A stretch of 64,000 nucleotides of DNA from assembly GCA_947445035.1 (NCBI GenBank), contig CANFCK010000019.1, forward strand, positions 1 through 64,000, in the 5' to 3' direction. This document shows positions 17,872 to 27,051 of this stretch, piece by piece; the first letter of the stretch is position 1, and every line of letters starts with the position of its first letter. This stretch comes from Deltaproteobacteria bacterium (GTDB taxonomy: Bacteria; Myxococcota_A; UBA796; SXON01). The notes beneath the pieces are model-generated. The model was not told where the DNA came from, ran no database searches, and saw only the letters and a list, made by a program, of their open reading frames with translations. The position numbers and the translations under genes were made by a program.

Positions 17872-20702
17872 ACGGCGCCGACGGCGGAGGAGGAGGAATC
17901 GTAGCCGGTGGCGCCGACTGCGAGGTCCTCCTGGCCGTCGGCATCCAAGTCAGCGCCGCCGGCCAGCGCAGAGCCGAGCCCATCGCTCGCGGTGACCCCG
18001 TACAGCACGGCGTCGGCGCCCGAGATGCCCAGGCTCGCGGTCCACGAGGCGGTCCCCATGAACAGGTAGACGGCGCCGGCATTGCTCGCGGCGGTGTCGT
18101 CGGACGTGGCGCCGATGGCCAGGTCGTCGATGCCATCGTTGTCGAGGTCGGAGTTCGCCATCACCGACGCGGCGAAGCCGATCGACGCCTGGTAGAGGGC
18201 GACGTCGGCGGCGCTGGTGTTGATGTTGCCGGAGAGGCTGGAGCCGTCCAGGAAGACGTAGACCGAGTCGGCGGTGTCGCTCCCGATGACCACGTCCAGG
18301 TTGCCGTCGCCGTCAAGGTCGCCGGGGGTGGGGAGGGCGTCGGTACCGAGTCCGATGGCGCTGGCCCCGCGGAACTTCGCGGTGTCGGCGTCGTCAGCGG
18401 TCGCGGACCAGCTCAGCGACGCGTTCCCCAAGAACAGGTGCACCGCGCCGCTTCCGGTGGTGACGTCGTCGTCACCGGGAGCGCCGGCGAGGATGTCGTC
18501 GTAGCCGTCGTCGTCGACGTCGGCGGTGACCAGGCTGGACCCCAGGTAGTCGTACGAGGAGGTGCCGTTGATCTGGTCGTCAGCGTCCTGGAGGTCGTTG
18601 CCGCCGGAGTAGCCGCTCGCGGCCGAGAAGACCGAGATGTTGCCGGATTGTGTACCCGAGCCGCTGCTAGTGTAGTCAAGCGGGCAGGCGGTGACGGTGT
18701 CCGCGAGGCCGTCGGCATCGACGTCAGCCTGGGCTGACCAGGTGAGCTGGTCGCTGGAGGAGTCCCCGGTCCAGTAGGCGTCGTAGCTACTGGTCGCGTA
18801 GATGGTACCGGAGATGCCGGTGCCGCCCTCGATGAGCCAGGCCACACCATAGTCGTAGGTGGTGGAATAGCCGGTGCCGAGGAAATCGACGTCGCCGTCA
18901 CCGGTCTGGTCCAAGAAGGGTCCGATGACGTGGCCCATGGGCGCGTAGTAGGCGTAGCCCCAGATCGTGGCCTGATCGTAGCTGAGCACCGAGCCGTTGG
19001 CGGCGGCGGCGTCGTCGCCGTGGACGACGAAGGCATAGCCGTACGTGCTGTTATCGGTCGCGATGACGAGATCGACGGTGCCATCGCTGTCGAGGTCGCC
19101 GCCCATCGCGATCCCGCCGGGCTCCCCAAGGGCCATGCTCGCCGCCGAGCCGTACATCAGCCCGGTGGCCGCGTCGTCGATCGACACGTTGTCGACGATG
19201 CTGTCGCAGTCGTTGTCCACGCCGTCGATGACTTCGGTGCCTGAGCCGCTCAGCGTGGCATCGGTGTCGTTGCAGTCGGCGGGGTACTCGACCCCGTCGC
19301 CGTCCTGGTCGTCGTCGTTGCCGCCGTCGCACGCGTCGTCGGTCCCGTTGTACCAGACCTCGGTGGCCCCCACGTACACGGTGGCGTCGGTGTCGTCACA
19401 GTCGGTGCCACCAAAGGCGTCGGAGTCGTAGCCGTCGCTGTCTTGATCGTAGTCGCTGGCGCCGTCGCAGTCGGTGTCGTAGCCGTCGTACCAGACTTCG
19501 GCTTCGCCGGGGTTGGTCGCGGCGTCGGCGTCGTCGCAGTCGCTGCCGCCATACGCATCGGAGTCGTAGCCGTCTCCATCGGCGTCGTAGTCGGAGTTGC
19601 CACCGCAGTCGCTGTCGGTGCCGTCGTACCACGCGTCGGTCGCGCCGGGGTTGACGGCCGCGTCGGTGTCGTCGCAGTCGCCGCCGCCGACCGCGGTGGT
19701 CTGGAAGCCGTCGGCGTCCTGGTCGTAGTCGTCCCCGCCGTCGCAAGCGTTGTCGACACCGTCGTACCAGACCTCAGTCGCCCCCGGATAGGCGCTGGCA
19801 TCGGCGTCATCGCAGTCCACACCGTAGATCGACCCGTCGCCGTCCTGGTCGTCGTCGTTGTCGTCGCAGTCCTGATCGACGCCGTCGTACCAGACCTCGG
19901 CCGTGTCGGGGTTGATGGTCGCGTTGAGGTCGTTGCAGTCAGCGCCGCCGTAGTCGGAGGACGGGTGCCCGTCGGCGTCCTGGTCGAAGTCGTCGTTGCC
20001 GCCGCAGTCCTGATCGACGCCGTCGTACCAGGTGTCGGCCATCGAGGGGTTTACGGTCGCGTCCGTGTCGACACAGTCGTCGCCACCAAAGTCGGCGGCG
20101 ATGTGCCCGTCGCCGTCTTGATCGTAGTCGTCGCCGCCCTGGCAGTCCTGGTCGATGCCGTCGTACCAGGTCTCGGTGGCGCCTGGGTTGATGCTGGCAT
20201 CCGCGTCGTCACAATCTTCGCCCCCGGTGAGCGTGCTGCCGAAGCCGTCCTTGTCCTCGTCGATCTGTACGTGCACGGTGATGGGCACCTCGATGTGGCC
20301 ACCGGAGACGCTGTCGTCGACCAGCACGCTCACCGAAAAGTCGCCCCATTCGGTCGGCGTCAAACGGGCGCTGTGAACCATGCTCTCGCCGGCGGCCGGC
20401 GACGAGGTGTAGGGCGCCATGGTCCACGCGACGGCATGCCCGCCGACAAAACTCATCGTCACCTGGACGGCGCCGGTTCCGATGTTGGTCACCGTCAGGT
20501 CGGCCGCGGTCGAGTCGCCGAGGAAGATCGTGTCGAGCGTGATGCTGGAAGGGGCGACCGCGATGGCGCCGTCCACCTGGCCGGTGTCGCCGCCGGTGTC
20601 TTCGGGATCATTCCCGTTGTTCTCGGTGTCTTCGTCGAGGGGGACCTTGATGTCCTCGCAGGCGGCAAGGAACAGCAGCATGCTGGCGGGGAGGATGCGC
20701 AT
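17850..20702 (-). CDS. Large MopE-like / FG-GAP repeat lipoprotein
   Basis: 950 residues, lipobox FLAAC (Cys15), probably surface exposed. After an acidic Thr/Gly linker come a Hydin/ASPM-type Ig-like domain (~48-140), eight Cys-Asp-rich repeats of the form DCDD-A-INPGATE-WYDGVDQDC (the MopE metal-binding motif, ~160-500), and seven FG-GAP blade repeats with DxDxDG calcium loops (to the C-terminus). The chosen ATG is the first Met before the hydrophobic signal; the 138 codons upstream are arginine-rich shadow. Composition is extremely Asp-rich, suggesting calcium- or copper-stabilised adhesion or surface binding. It is monocistronic and divergent from the hydrolase lipoprotein. Confidence 0.85.
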   Translation of the reverse strand: MRILPASMLLFLAACEDIKVPLDEDTENNGNDPEDTGGDTGQVDGAIAVAPSSITLDTIFLGDSTAADLTVTNIGTGAVQVTMSFVGGHAVAWTMAPYTSSPAAGESMVHSARLTPTEWGDFSVSVLVDDSVSGGHIEVPITVHVQIDEDKDGFGSTLTGGEDCDDADASINPGATETWYDGIDQDCQGGDDYDQDGDGHIAADFGGDDCVDTDATVNPSMADTWYDGVDQDCGGNDDFDQDADGHPSSDYGGADCNDLNATINPDTAEVWYDGVDQDCDDNDDDQDGDGSIYGVDCDDADASAYPGATEVWYDGVDNACDGGDDYDQDADGFQTTAVGGGDCDDTDAAVNPGATDAWYDGTDSDCGGNSDYDADGDGYDSDAYGGSDCDDADAATNPGEAEVWYDGYDTDCDGASDYDQDSDGYDSDAFGGTDCDDTDATVYVGATEVWYNGTDDACDGGNDDDQDGDGVEYPADCNDTDATLSGSGTEVIDGVDNDCDSIVDNVSIDDAATGLMYGSAASMALGEPGGIAMGGDLDSDGTVDLVIATDNSTYGYAFVVHGDDAAAANGSVLSYDQATIWGYAYYAPMGHVIGPFLDQTGDGDVDFLGTGYSTTYDYGVAWLIEGGTGISGTIYATSSYDAYWTGDSSSDQLTWSAQADVDADGLADTVTACPLDYTSSGSGTQSGNISVFSAASGYSGGNDLQDADDQINGTSSYDYLGSSLVTADVDDDGYDDILAGAPGDDDVTTGSGAVHLFLGNASLSWSATADDADTAKFRGASAIGLGTDALPTPGDLDGDGNLDVVIGSDTADSVYVFLDGSSLSGNINTSAADVALYQASIGFAASVMANSDLDNDGIDDLAIGATSDDTAASNAGAVYLFMGTASWTASLGISGADAVLYGVTASDGLGSALAGGADLDADGQEDLAVGATGYDSSSSAVGAVYIVPGW
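19195..20222 (-). repeat. Eight MopE-type metal-binding repeats
   Basis: Eight diverged copies of a ~40-46-codon unit occur in tandem. Each carries a D-C-x-D start, the WYDGxDxxC core (WYNG in the seventh copy; only a degenerate IDGVDNDC in the eighth) and a DxDxDG loop. Boundaries are approximate. The copies differ in codon use, so the array is not a recent duplication. It is a likely hotspot for recombination and for assembly errors. Confidence 0.8.
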
Positions 20703-20773
20703 GGGGGCTCTGGGGAATAGTGCGTTGATGCCCCCCTCGGGGAATTTCGATCCCACCTGGACAGGACCGGACC

Positions 20774-21862
20774 ATGAGTTTTCGCTGGCTGGCGGTACCC
20801 CTCCTTGTCTGTGTGTCGTGCGAGGTTCCGGTCGAGGAGGACTCTGGAGCCAGCTGTCCGGACGGCGCCATGCCCGAGGTCGACATCGAGGGTGCGGTTG
20901 CGGGCACCTCAGAGTCGACGACCTCGTACGTCGTCCCCTGGACGGGCGAGCCGCGCCAGCTCGTGGTGCACGCCTGGTACCCGACAAACGACAAGACGGG
21001 AACCGCCGCCCGCTGGCTGGACGCTTGGATCGACGACAACTCCTGGGTCGATGCCGCCTACGCGCCGCTTCCGGACGAATGTAAGGCTCCGCTGGTGGTG
21101 TACTCCCACGGGTCACAGGCCTGGGCAGGCAACAGCACCCCGATCCTTCGCCAGCTCGTCGCTGCCGGGTGGATCGCCGCCGCGCCGGACCACACTGACA
21201 ACCTGCTCAACCAAAACGTGGAAGACAAACCGGAGAGCTTCCCGCTGCTCCGCACCCTCGATGTGGCCGCTACCATCGACTGGATCGAGGGTCTGCCCGC
21301 CGACGATCCTCTCTACGGTCGGGTCGACACCTCCCGCGTTTTCGTGTACGGCCACAGCTACGGCGGCCAGACGTCGTGGTTGCTCGCCGGTCCGAGCTTT
21401 GACGGGGCGGCGGTCGACACCCGCTGCGCCAGCGACATCGGCTGCACCGAAATGGAGCGCGCCGCCTTCGACGGGCGCGCTGTCGACGACCGGGTCATCG
21501 CGGTGGCCCCCCTCGACGGCGCCGTCGGCACCGATCTCGTGGCTGACGCGGGCTTCGCGGACATGGACCGCCCCGTGCTGTTTCTGTCCGCCTCCACCGA
21601 CCCGGCCGAGTTCACTCGGGCCTCCGCCGGGGAGCTCACCTGGGTGAGCGTGGCCGGGGGCTGCCACGAAACCTTCACCTCCACGCCCGTGCCCTGCGAC
21701 CTCGACAAGACCCTCGGCTTGGAGATAACGGCTACCTACGTGTCGGCGTTCGCGACGCGTGAGATGTTCGGCTCCACCGACACCACGGTGACCGGCATTC
21801 TCGACGGGAGCGTCGTCGTCGATGAGATCGCGGCGCTGGAGCGGAGTGATCGGGCGCGGTAG
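20774..21862 (+). CDS. Alpha/beta-hydrolase lipoprotein (PAF-acetylhydrolase-like)
   Basis: 362 residues, lipobox CVSC (Cys16), so a membrane-anchored extracytoplasmic hydrolase. The nucleophile elbow is GHSYGGQ near residue 195. An oxyanion/first-strand block (PLVVYSHGSQAW) lies near residue 105, and a late His region (GGCHETF) near residue 298. This arrangement matches dienelactone-hydrolase / platelet-activating-factor acetylhydrolase-like lipases. Several extra Cys (CASDIGC, CHE, PCD) suggest disulphides. It is divergent from the MopE-like gene with 71 bp between. The ester substrate is unknown. Confidence 0.8.
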   Translation: MSFRWLAVPLLVCVSCEVPVEEDSGASCPDGAMPEVDIEGAVAGTSESTTSYVVPWTGEPRQLVVHAWYPTNDKTGTAARWLDAWIDDNSWVDAAYAPLPDECKAPLVVYSHGSQAWAGNSTPILRQLVAAGWIAAAPDHTDNLLNQNVEDKPESFPLLRTLDVAATIDWIEGLPADDPLYGRVDTSRVFVYGHSYGGQTSWLLAGPSFDGAAVDTRCASDIGCTEMERAAFDGRAVDDRVIAVAPLDGAVGTDLVADAGFADMDRPVLFLSASTDPAEFTRASAGELTWVSVAGGCHETFTSTPVPCDLDKTLGLEITATYVSAFATREMFGSTDTTVTGILDGSVVVDEIAALERSDRAR

Positions 21863-21988
21863 CCTACGTCGCGAGCGCGGGCCGCGCGCGGTTGCCGCAG
21901 ATGGACCCCGCGCTTTTGGCCCGATTGGCACGGCTGCGCCAACGCGAGGCGCTCCGGCAGCTGCGCGAACACGTTCGGGGGTAGCGCA

Positions 21989-23167
21989 CTACCGAAACGC
22001 CCGCGTCAGGTTTCCTTCCTTGGTCCCGTCCGCACGCCGCAGCACATAGTCGTACACCTGCGCCGCTACGACATTGATGCTGTCGCCCTTGTGGAGCCCC
22101 GGCACGTCGTAAGGCTCAGTCGCAAGGCGGCCGAAGATGCTGCCCTCTTGCCATCGGGTGATCTCGATCCACAGGTACTCCTTCTTGCCGGCGCGGGCGG
22201 CGAAGGGCGCGGAGACGGCGAGGATGTCGCCGGGGGGCAGCCCGGCCTGCCACGCCGCCTCCAACCCCACCATCACGACGCGCACGGCCTCGCGGGCTTC
22301 TTCGAGCGTGCTGGGCGTCGCCTTGGTTTCCGACGCAGGGATCGCCAGCGCGGGGCCGTCGGCGCCGACATCCTCCCCGGAGGGGCTCGCGGGAAGGGCT
22401 TCGTTGGCGGCCACAACCCCCGCGGTGATCTCGCCGGCAAAGGTCACCCGCAACAGGGGCCCTTCCGGCTCATCGAGACGCGGCTGGGTCACGACGGAGA
22501 AACGCGCGGTGCCCTGAGCGGTTGCGGTGGCGATGGGCAGCTCCTCGGAAAGCTCGGCCAGGGGGTGTACGGTCTCCGCGACCGCAGCGAGGGCCCAGGC
22601 CACGTCGTCGGCTTTTGCGCGTGGGACCTCGTCGGCGACCAACTCGAAGTCGCCGAAGCGTCGCAGCCCGCGCGTCACCAGGCGAAGTCGTCCGGACCCG
22701 TCTGCAAGCTCGGTCTCGTCGATCACATACCACGTGGCGAGGTCGCCGCGCGGTACCATCGCCCCCCACTGACCGGCGTCGTAGACCACCTGGGTATCGA
22801 GGTCCTCCACCCACCCCCCACTGGCGCGCGCCGCCTGGGCAAACGCGGCGTGGGCCGTCGAGAGCGTGTCCAGCGCCGCTTCCCGAGGGCTGGCGAACCA
22901 CGCCAGAAGCACCTGCTCCGACCGGGCGAGGGCATCCTGACCTTCGACCGTTGGAATATCGAACTCAGCGCCCGCCATACCCATGATCCGCTGGGGGGTG
23001 GCGACGTGGGCCGAGAACTCGTCGGCGGCGACGATCGAGGCGAGCGCCTGGTCCAGGGCCTCGACGGTGGCCGAATCGCACCGGGGGTTGCAGTAGATCG
23101 CTAGGGCGAAGCGGGCGTCGGGCACGATGGGCATGGCGGCGGCGACGGACAGGAGAAGCATCAGCAT
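21989..23167 (-). CDS. Exported protein with C-terminal DUF2314-like domain
   Basis: 392 residues. The ATG at 23167 is preceded by AGGAG eight nt upstream and gives a Sec-type signal (MLMLLLSVAAAMPIVPDA); a GTG seven codons earlier is less likely. The last ~75 residues (YLWIEITRWQEGSIFGRL, PYDVPGLHKGDSINV, VYDYVLRRADGTKEGN) match DUF2314, a small domain of unknown role found beside toxins and immunity proteins. The N-terminal ~280 residues are Ala-rich with no recognised fold. It is convergent with the hydrolase lipoprotein and divergent from the following membrane-protein gene. Confidence 0.65.
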   Translation of the reverse strand: MLMLLLSVAAAMPIVPDARFALAIYCNPRCDSATVEALDQALASIVAADEFSAHVATPQRIMGMAGAEFDIPTVEGQDALARSEQVLLAWFASPREAALDTLSTAHAAFAQAARASGGWVEDLDTQVVYDAGQWGAMVPRGDLATWYVIDETELADGSGRLRLVTRGLRRFGDFELVADEVPRAKADDVAWALAAVAETVHPLAELSEELPIATATAQGTARFSVVTQPRLDEPEGPLLRVTFAGEITAGVVAANEALPASPSGEDVGADGPALAIPASETKATPSTLEEAREAVRVVMVGLEAAWQAGLPPGDILAVSAPFAARAGKKEYLWIEITRWQEGSIFGRLATEPYDVPGLHKGDSINVVAAQVYDYVLRRADGTKEGNLTRAFR

Positions 23168-23227
23168 GTACCGCGCTCCTATCGACACCTATTCGATGCG
23201 GATGCACCCGTGATAGTTGCGAGGCCG

Positions 23228-24118
23228 ATGGCGCCGAAGGCCGAACCCGAGCTGCCGCCCGAGGTCCTCGATCGGCTGGCCGGGTGCGATCGGGTGAAGC
23301 TGCAGGTCGGGCTGCTCGGGACCAACGCGCTGATCCCGGCGATCGCGGTGCCGCTTCGTGGTGCGCTCTACATTCTGTTCGTGCCGACGGCGGCGGCCCG
23401 CGCGCAGATGGAGCAGACCGTCGTCGCGACCGTTCAGGCCGAGGCGGTGGACGCATCCTGGAGCATCTCGGCGCGGGGGCGCCTGCTCCACGGGCGCACC
23501 GCGCAGGCTGACTCCCGTCGTAGTGAGCTGGCGCACTGGGTGCCGGAGGGCGAGGCGGCGCACTGGACCGCTGGCCTGTTCTACGCCGAGCACCTGGACT
23601 ACCAAGTCGAGAGCGCCGCGGGTCGCCGGCGCGCCTCGGGGCCCTTGCCCGGCAGCGCGCCGCGGTCGTGGTGGCGGCTGGTCAGCGAGCTCGCGATCGA
23701 GCCCTTCCAGTGGTGGTTCCTGGCTTCCGGCGTGATGATCGCCGTTGGCATCCTTTACGCGAACGCGGACGAAGCCGGCACCCCCCTGGTCCTGGTCGTC
23801 GCGCTCACGGCGGCCTTTCTCCCTGTCGTTGCCGGCCGGCTGGTCCTGGCGCCGCTGGACCTGGAACGGTGGCGTGATGGGCGCGAAGCCGACGCATCCC
23901 TTGGGGACCTCGTGCGCGCTTGGGTGTCGCCGGCGGAGTATCGCACCGGGGGACTGAAGCTCGCGGGGGTGGCGGCGGTGGCGTGGGTGTTGCTGGTGCT
24001 TCTGGGCGGACCCTATGTCGCGTCTCTGGTATCCTTGCTCAGCGGGGCGCCGGTGCTGCTGCTCATCATGGCCGTGCGCCGACGGTCGAAGGCGCGTTTG
24101 GAAAAGGGGGAAGGGTGA
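23228..24118 (+). CDS. Hypothetical membrane protein
   Basis: 296 residues, no family recognised. A cytoplasmic-looking N-terminal domain of ~130 residues is strand-rich (VKLQVGLLGTNALIP, GALYILFVPTAAA) and could be a split-barrel. It is followed by about four hydrophobic helices (~165-185, ~195-215, ~250-270, ~272-290) and a basic tail. The ATG at 23228 is preferred; a GTG at 23210 is the alternative. Its stop overlaps the next gene as GTGA, so the two are probably translated together. Confidence 0.55.
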   Translation: MAPKAEPELPPEVLDRLAGCDRVKLQVGLLGTNALIPAIAVPLRGALYILFVPTAAARAQMEQTVVATVQAEAVDASWSISARGRLLHGRTAQADSRRSELAHWVPEGEAAHWTAGLFYAEHLDYQVESAAGRRRASGPLPGSAPRSWWRLVSELAIEPFQWWFLASGVMIAVGILYANADEAGTPLVLVVALTAAFLPVVAGRLVLAPLDLERWRDGREADASLGDLVRAWVSPAEYRTGGLKLAGVAAVAWVLLVLLGGPYVASLVSLLSGAPVLLLIMAVRRRSKARLEKGEG

Positions 24119-25122
24119 ACGTGGTTCTCAGAGGATCGAGCCCGGCCACGATGGTCGCGGGCATCCTGCTCCTCAGCCGAGCGCGCACCTTCGGGCAGCG
24201 CATCCGGGTCGAAATCCTCGGCGATCCGACCGATGTCGGCGCGGTTTCGGGGCCGGCGGTGCTGTATTCGGCGCCATTGGCATCGTGCGGGGTCGGTCGC
24301 GACTTCGGAAGCGGGGCGCTGGTGGTGGTTCCGGGACCCGGGACCGCGCCGCTGGCCGTCAGCTTCAGTCCTGACGGCCGGGGTGGTTGGTTCGAGGTGG
24401 CCCGCGGTGGTGATGGGGAGCACCCCGCTAGCCGCGCGCTGATGGCGCTACTACACGACCCCAATCCGGAGTGTCGGCCCCTCGCCGATGCAGTCCGTAC
24501 GGGCTTTTCAGGGCTGGGCGTGGCGCTTGAGCCCTCAGTGCTGGACGTGCTCTTCGGGGCGCCGGCGGCCCCCCTGGTGCGACTCGCGGTGGCCTTGCGC
24601 GCGGGGCGCACCCTCACCGGCGAGCGTGGCGCGCCGATCACTTCGGCGTTGGTGGGCCCCCTCGGAGAGGACGACGCCACCACCGCCGCCGCGACTCTGG
24701 CCCGACTGCACCCGCTGGTCCACGACCCGATGGTGCAGCTGCGTCGGGTAGCGGAAAAACTGCAGTCGCGAGGCTCTCCGGCGCTGCTCCTCGCCATGGA
24801 CGAGCTCCTCGCGCACTTCGGGCTCTTGCCGCTGGGCGGAATCCTCCCCCCGCTCGATCCTGCCACCGACGCGGTCGCGGTGGGCCTGGGGCGCGCGCTG
24901 GCCGCGACGGCGGGCGAAGGTCAGGCTCAGGTGCCGCTGATGGAGACCTACCGCTTCCTCGGCGGAGGTTTTGTGGCCAAGGCCGAGTGGGTTGTGGACC
25001 TGCCGGCCGATGCGCCGCCTACCGAGCGCCTGGCGCGCTGGCGGTGGTTCTGCACCCAGGTCAGTGAAGCAGCGGCTCGGGTGGATCGGATCTGGCGGGA
25101 CCTGGTCGATCCGCCGATGTAG
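24115..25122 (+). CDS. Hypothetical protein, coupled to upstream membrane protein
   Basis: 335 residues, no family recognised. The GTG start overlaps the upstream stop (GTGA). The sequence looks soluble, with alternating strand and helix and no signal or membrane segment (VVLRGSSPATMVAGILLLSR at the start, RRVAEKLQSRGSPALLLAMDELL in the middle). Its 3' end overlaps the convergent M48 peptidase gene by 62 bp, one of the larger overlaps here. Function cannot be assigned; pairing suggests it serves the membrane protein. Confidence 0.55.
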   Translation: MNVVLRGSSPATMVAGILLLSRARTFGQRIRVEILGDPTDVGAVSGPAVLYSAPLASCGVGRDFGSGALVVVPGPGTAPLAVSFSPDGRGGWFEVARGGDGEHPASRALMALLHDPNPECRPLADAVRTGFSGLGVALEPSVLDVLFGAPAAPLVRLAVALRAGRTLTGERGAPITSALVGPLGEDDATTAAATLARLHPLVHDPMVQLRRVAEKLQSRGSPALLLAMDELLAHFGLLPLGGILPPLDPATDAVAVGLGRALAATAGEGQAQVPLMETYRFLGGGFVAKAEWVVDLPADAPPTERLARWRWFCTQVSEAAARVDRIWRDLVDPPM

Positions 25123-26362
25123 CGGCGATGATCGCCCGGTTGCGCCACAGGTACAGCACGCGGCGGCTGTGGGGCGGGTGGCTTTGGTAGCGAGGGTCCA
25201 GGAGCTCGCTCGGGAGTCGGAACAACAATCCCTGCGGATCGCGCTCCATGGCGGCGACGAGCGTGGCGATCTGGGCCTCATCGAGCTGCCCGTTTTGCCG
25301 GAGCGTCTCACGGTCCCACTCCAGGAGCGGGCCCTCTGGGACCAGGCTGCCGAGCGCTTCCCGCGCTTCCCCGTCGCCCTCACCCTCCCGGATGTGATCG
25401 AGGAAACCGCCGAGTGACACGCCACGGCGCGCCGCCTTCTCCTTCTTGAGCGCCGCGTCGATGCGCCGCTTCACCTCCTCCCCGTCCACCCGCGCGAAGG
25501 GTAGCGCTTCTTCGTACAGCGCAAGCAGGCGCTCGACGGGGATGTCCTTGCCGGCTTGAAGCAGGTGCTGTTGAAGCTGCAGCTCTGCTTCCGCCTGGAG
25601 ACCCAACTTCAGCTCGCAGTTGATGGCGGGGACCACGCCTGCTGCCTTGGCGCCAGCTTCATCACAGAGGTACTCGATGTGGCGGCTGTGAGGTGCGCCC
25701 ATCGCACCGAGGAAGGCGTTGTGGATCCACGAGAAAGCCGCAGCGGCGCCAAGGCCGAGCATCGAGGGACCGAGGAGACTGACCGCCAGGATCGCAACCG
25801 CTCCCAAAAGCAACAGATGCATCGGCGTTGCACGACAGAAGTCGACCTTGTACCGATGGTAGTGGCCGAGTTCATGTCCGAGGACCGAGGCGAGTTCGCC
25901 CGGGAAAAGCACATGGAGCATCGGGCGGTGCACGTACACCGCGTTGAGCTTCGGAAAAAAGGCAGCCAGACCGAGGGTCATCGCCGTGGCGTTGAGCTCC
26001 TTGTCCCCGGTGATGGCGGTCGGGGTGTCGGTCGTGACGCCGAGTCGTTGGTGTACTTGCCGCACCAGCGCAACGAGCTCGGCCCGGTTGTAGCCCCCGA
26101 TCCGACGATCCGGAGCCAGCTCGTCCAGCCAGCGGACTTTGCGGAACGAGGTCTGGAAGGCGAAGACGTAGATCGGCCACCCCGAGATCAGCACGGCCAT
26201 CGCCGCGAAGGGGAGCGACTTGGCCAACCCGTCCCAGTTGGTCAGCGCCAGCGCCAGTACGGTCAAGAGCGGCCAGACAACGAAGAGCGGGTACAACATG
26301 TCATTGCGCGCCGCCAAGGCAGCCAGCAGTCGTGCGCGTTCGGGCGTGGCGCGGATGTCCAT
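25061..26362 (-). CDS. M48 family zinc metallopeptidase (membrane)
   Basis: 433 residues. Two N-terminal membrane helices (~23-42 and ~50-70) precede the protease domain, which carries the zinc motif HELGHYH near residue 175. The third ligand is likely in HIEYLCDEAGA near residue 240, and another hydrophobic hairpin lies between them, as in HtpX/Ste24-type enzymes. The C-terminal ~170 residues are helical. The ATG shares one base with the AIM24 gene stop (TGATG). Likely role is membrane-protein quality control; specificity is not shown by sequence. Confidence 0.85.
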   Translation of the reverse strand: MDIRATPERARLLAALAARNDMLYPLFVVWPLLTVLALALTNWDGLAKSLPFAAMAVLISGWPIYVFAFQTSFRKVRWLDELAPDRRIGGYNRAELVALVRQVHQRLGVTTDTPTAITGDKELNATAMTLGLAAFFPKLNAVYVHRPMLHVLFPGELASVLGHELGHYHRYKVDFCRATPMHLLLLGAVAILAVSLLGPSMLGLGAAAAFSWIHNAFLGAMGAPHSRHIEYLCDEAGAKAAGVVPAINCELKLGLQAEAELQLQQHLLQAGKDIPVERLLALYEEALPFARVDGEEVKRRIDAALKKEKAARRGVSLGGFLDHIREGEGDGEAREALGSLVPEGPLLEWDRETLRQNGQLDEAQIATLVAAMERDPQGLLFRLPSELLDPRYQSHPPHSRRVLYLWRNRAIIAATSADRPGPARSDPPEPLLH

Positions 26363-27051
26363 CAGAAGATGGACTGGGCGAGGATCGAGAGGAAGCCTCC
26401 GCTCCGCTGCAGCGGCCGCGTCTGGTAGATCACGGTTCCGGGTCCAGTGTACCGGTTGACCAGGCCCTCGCCGGAGAGCGCCGTCGCCCCCAACTCCTTG
26501 GTCACCGTCACCAGCTCGAAGGTCATGTCGGCGGAAAAGGCCACGATGTACCGGTTGTCTACAAGTAATCGTTCGCCCGCCGCCAGGTCGCGCCTGACGG
26601 CTCCCCCGTGGGTGGTGCAGAAAACCAGCCCGGGTCCCCTGGCCCTCATCAGGAAAAGGCCGGTGCTGGTCATCCAGCCCTTCACGCCGGCGTACTTCAC
26701 CGTCAGATCGACCTTCGGCTCGCTGGCCAGCCACGCCCCGCGCGCGATGAAGAAGGCGTCGTCGGTCAGCTCGATGGCGACGATGTCACCGGGGTGCGAG
26801 GGCGCGAGCGAGATGCGTTGATCGTCGCGACGCGCTTTGTAACAGACCCGGATGAGGCTCTCGCCGACCAGGAGGTTGCGCACTGTCGACGACGACCCGC
26901 GCCGCGTCAGGGCGCCGCCAAGACCCGCGGTCAGGTCGAAACCGGTGTCCATCGCCACCATGGCGCCGGGCTGGACGACGATCTCCTCGCCCGCGGCCAA
27001 CTCCAGGTCGAGGGTGCTGTACGCCGGCGCGTTGGCGACCGTGTGCCGCAT
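26362..27051 (-). CDS. AIM24 / TIGR00266 family protein
   Basis: 229 residues matching the AIM24 family of trimeric beta-structured proteins of unknown biochemical role. Family signatures are AGEEIVVQPGAMVAM near residue 20, the ARGPGLVFCTTHGGAV block near 140, and LVDNRYIVAFSADMTFELV near 165. It is coupled on both sides: its start shares a base with the 72-residue membrane protein stop, and its stop shares a base with the M48 start. The three genes therefore look like one unit. Confidence 0.8.
   Translation of the reverse strand: MRHTVANAPAYSTLDLELAAGEEIVVQPGAMVAMDTGFDLTAGLGGALTRRGSSSTVRNLLVGESLIRVCYKARRDDQRISLAPSHPGDIVAIELTDDAFFIARGAWLASEPKVDLTVKYAGVKGWMTSTGLFLMRARGPGLVFCTTHGGAVRRDLAAGERLLVDNRYIVAFSADMTFELVTVTKELGATALSGEGLVNRYTGPGTVIYQTRPLQRSGGFLSILAQSIF

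Noticed and set aside
19195-20222. CRISPR-like regular repeats
   Set aside because: The regular spacing comes from in-frame protein repeats of the MopE type; there are no identical direct repeats with unique spacers and no cas genes.
19443-20720. Val/Ala-rich plus-strand frame resembling a membrane protein
   Set aside because: The apparent hydrophobicity comes from reading Asp codons of the MopE-type repeats on the opposite strand.
21901-21984. 27-codon frame (MDPALLARLARLRQREALRQ and on) between the hydrolase and DUF2314 genes
   Set aside because: It has no ribosome site upstream and the length is within chance for this GC content. The amphipathic look may be accidental.
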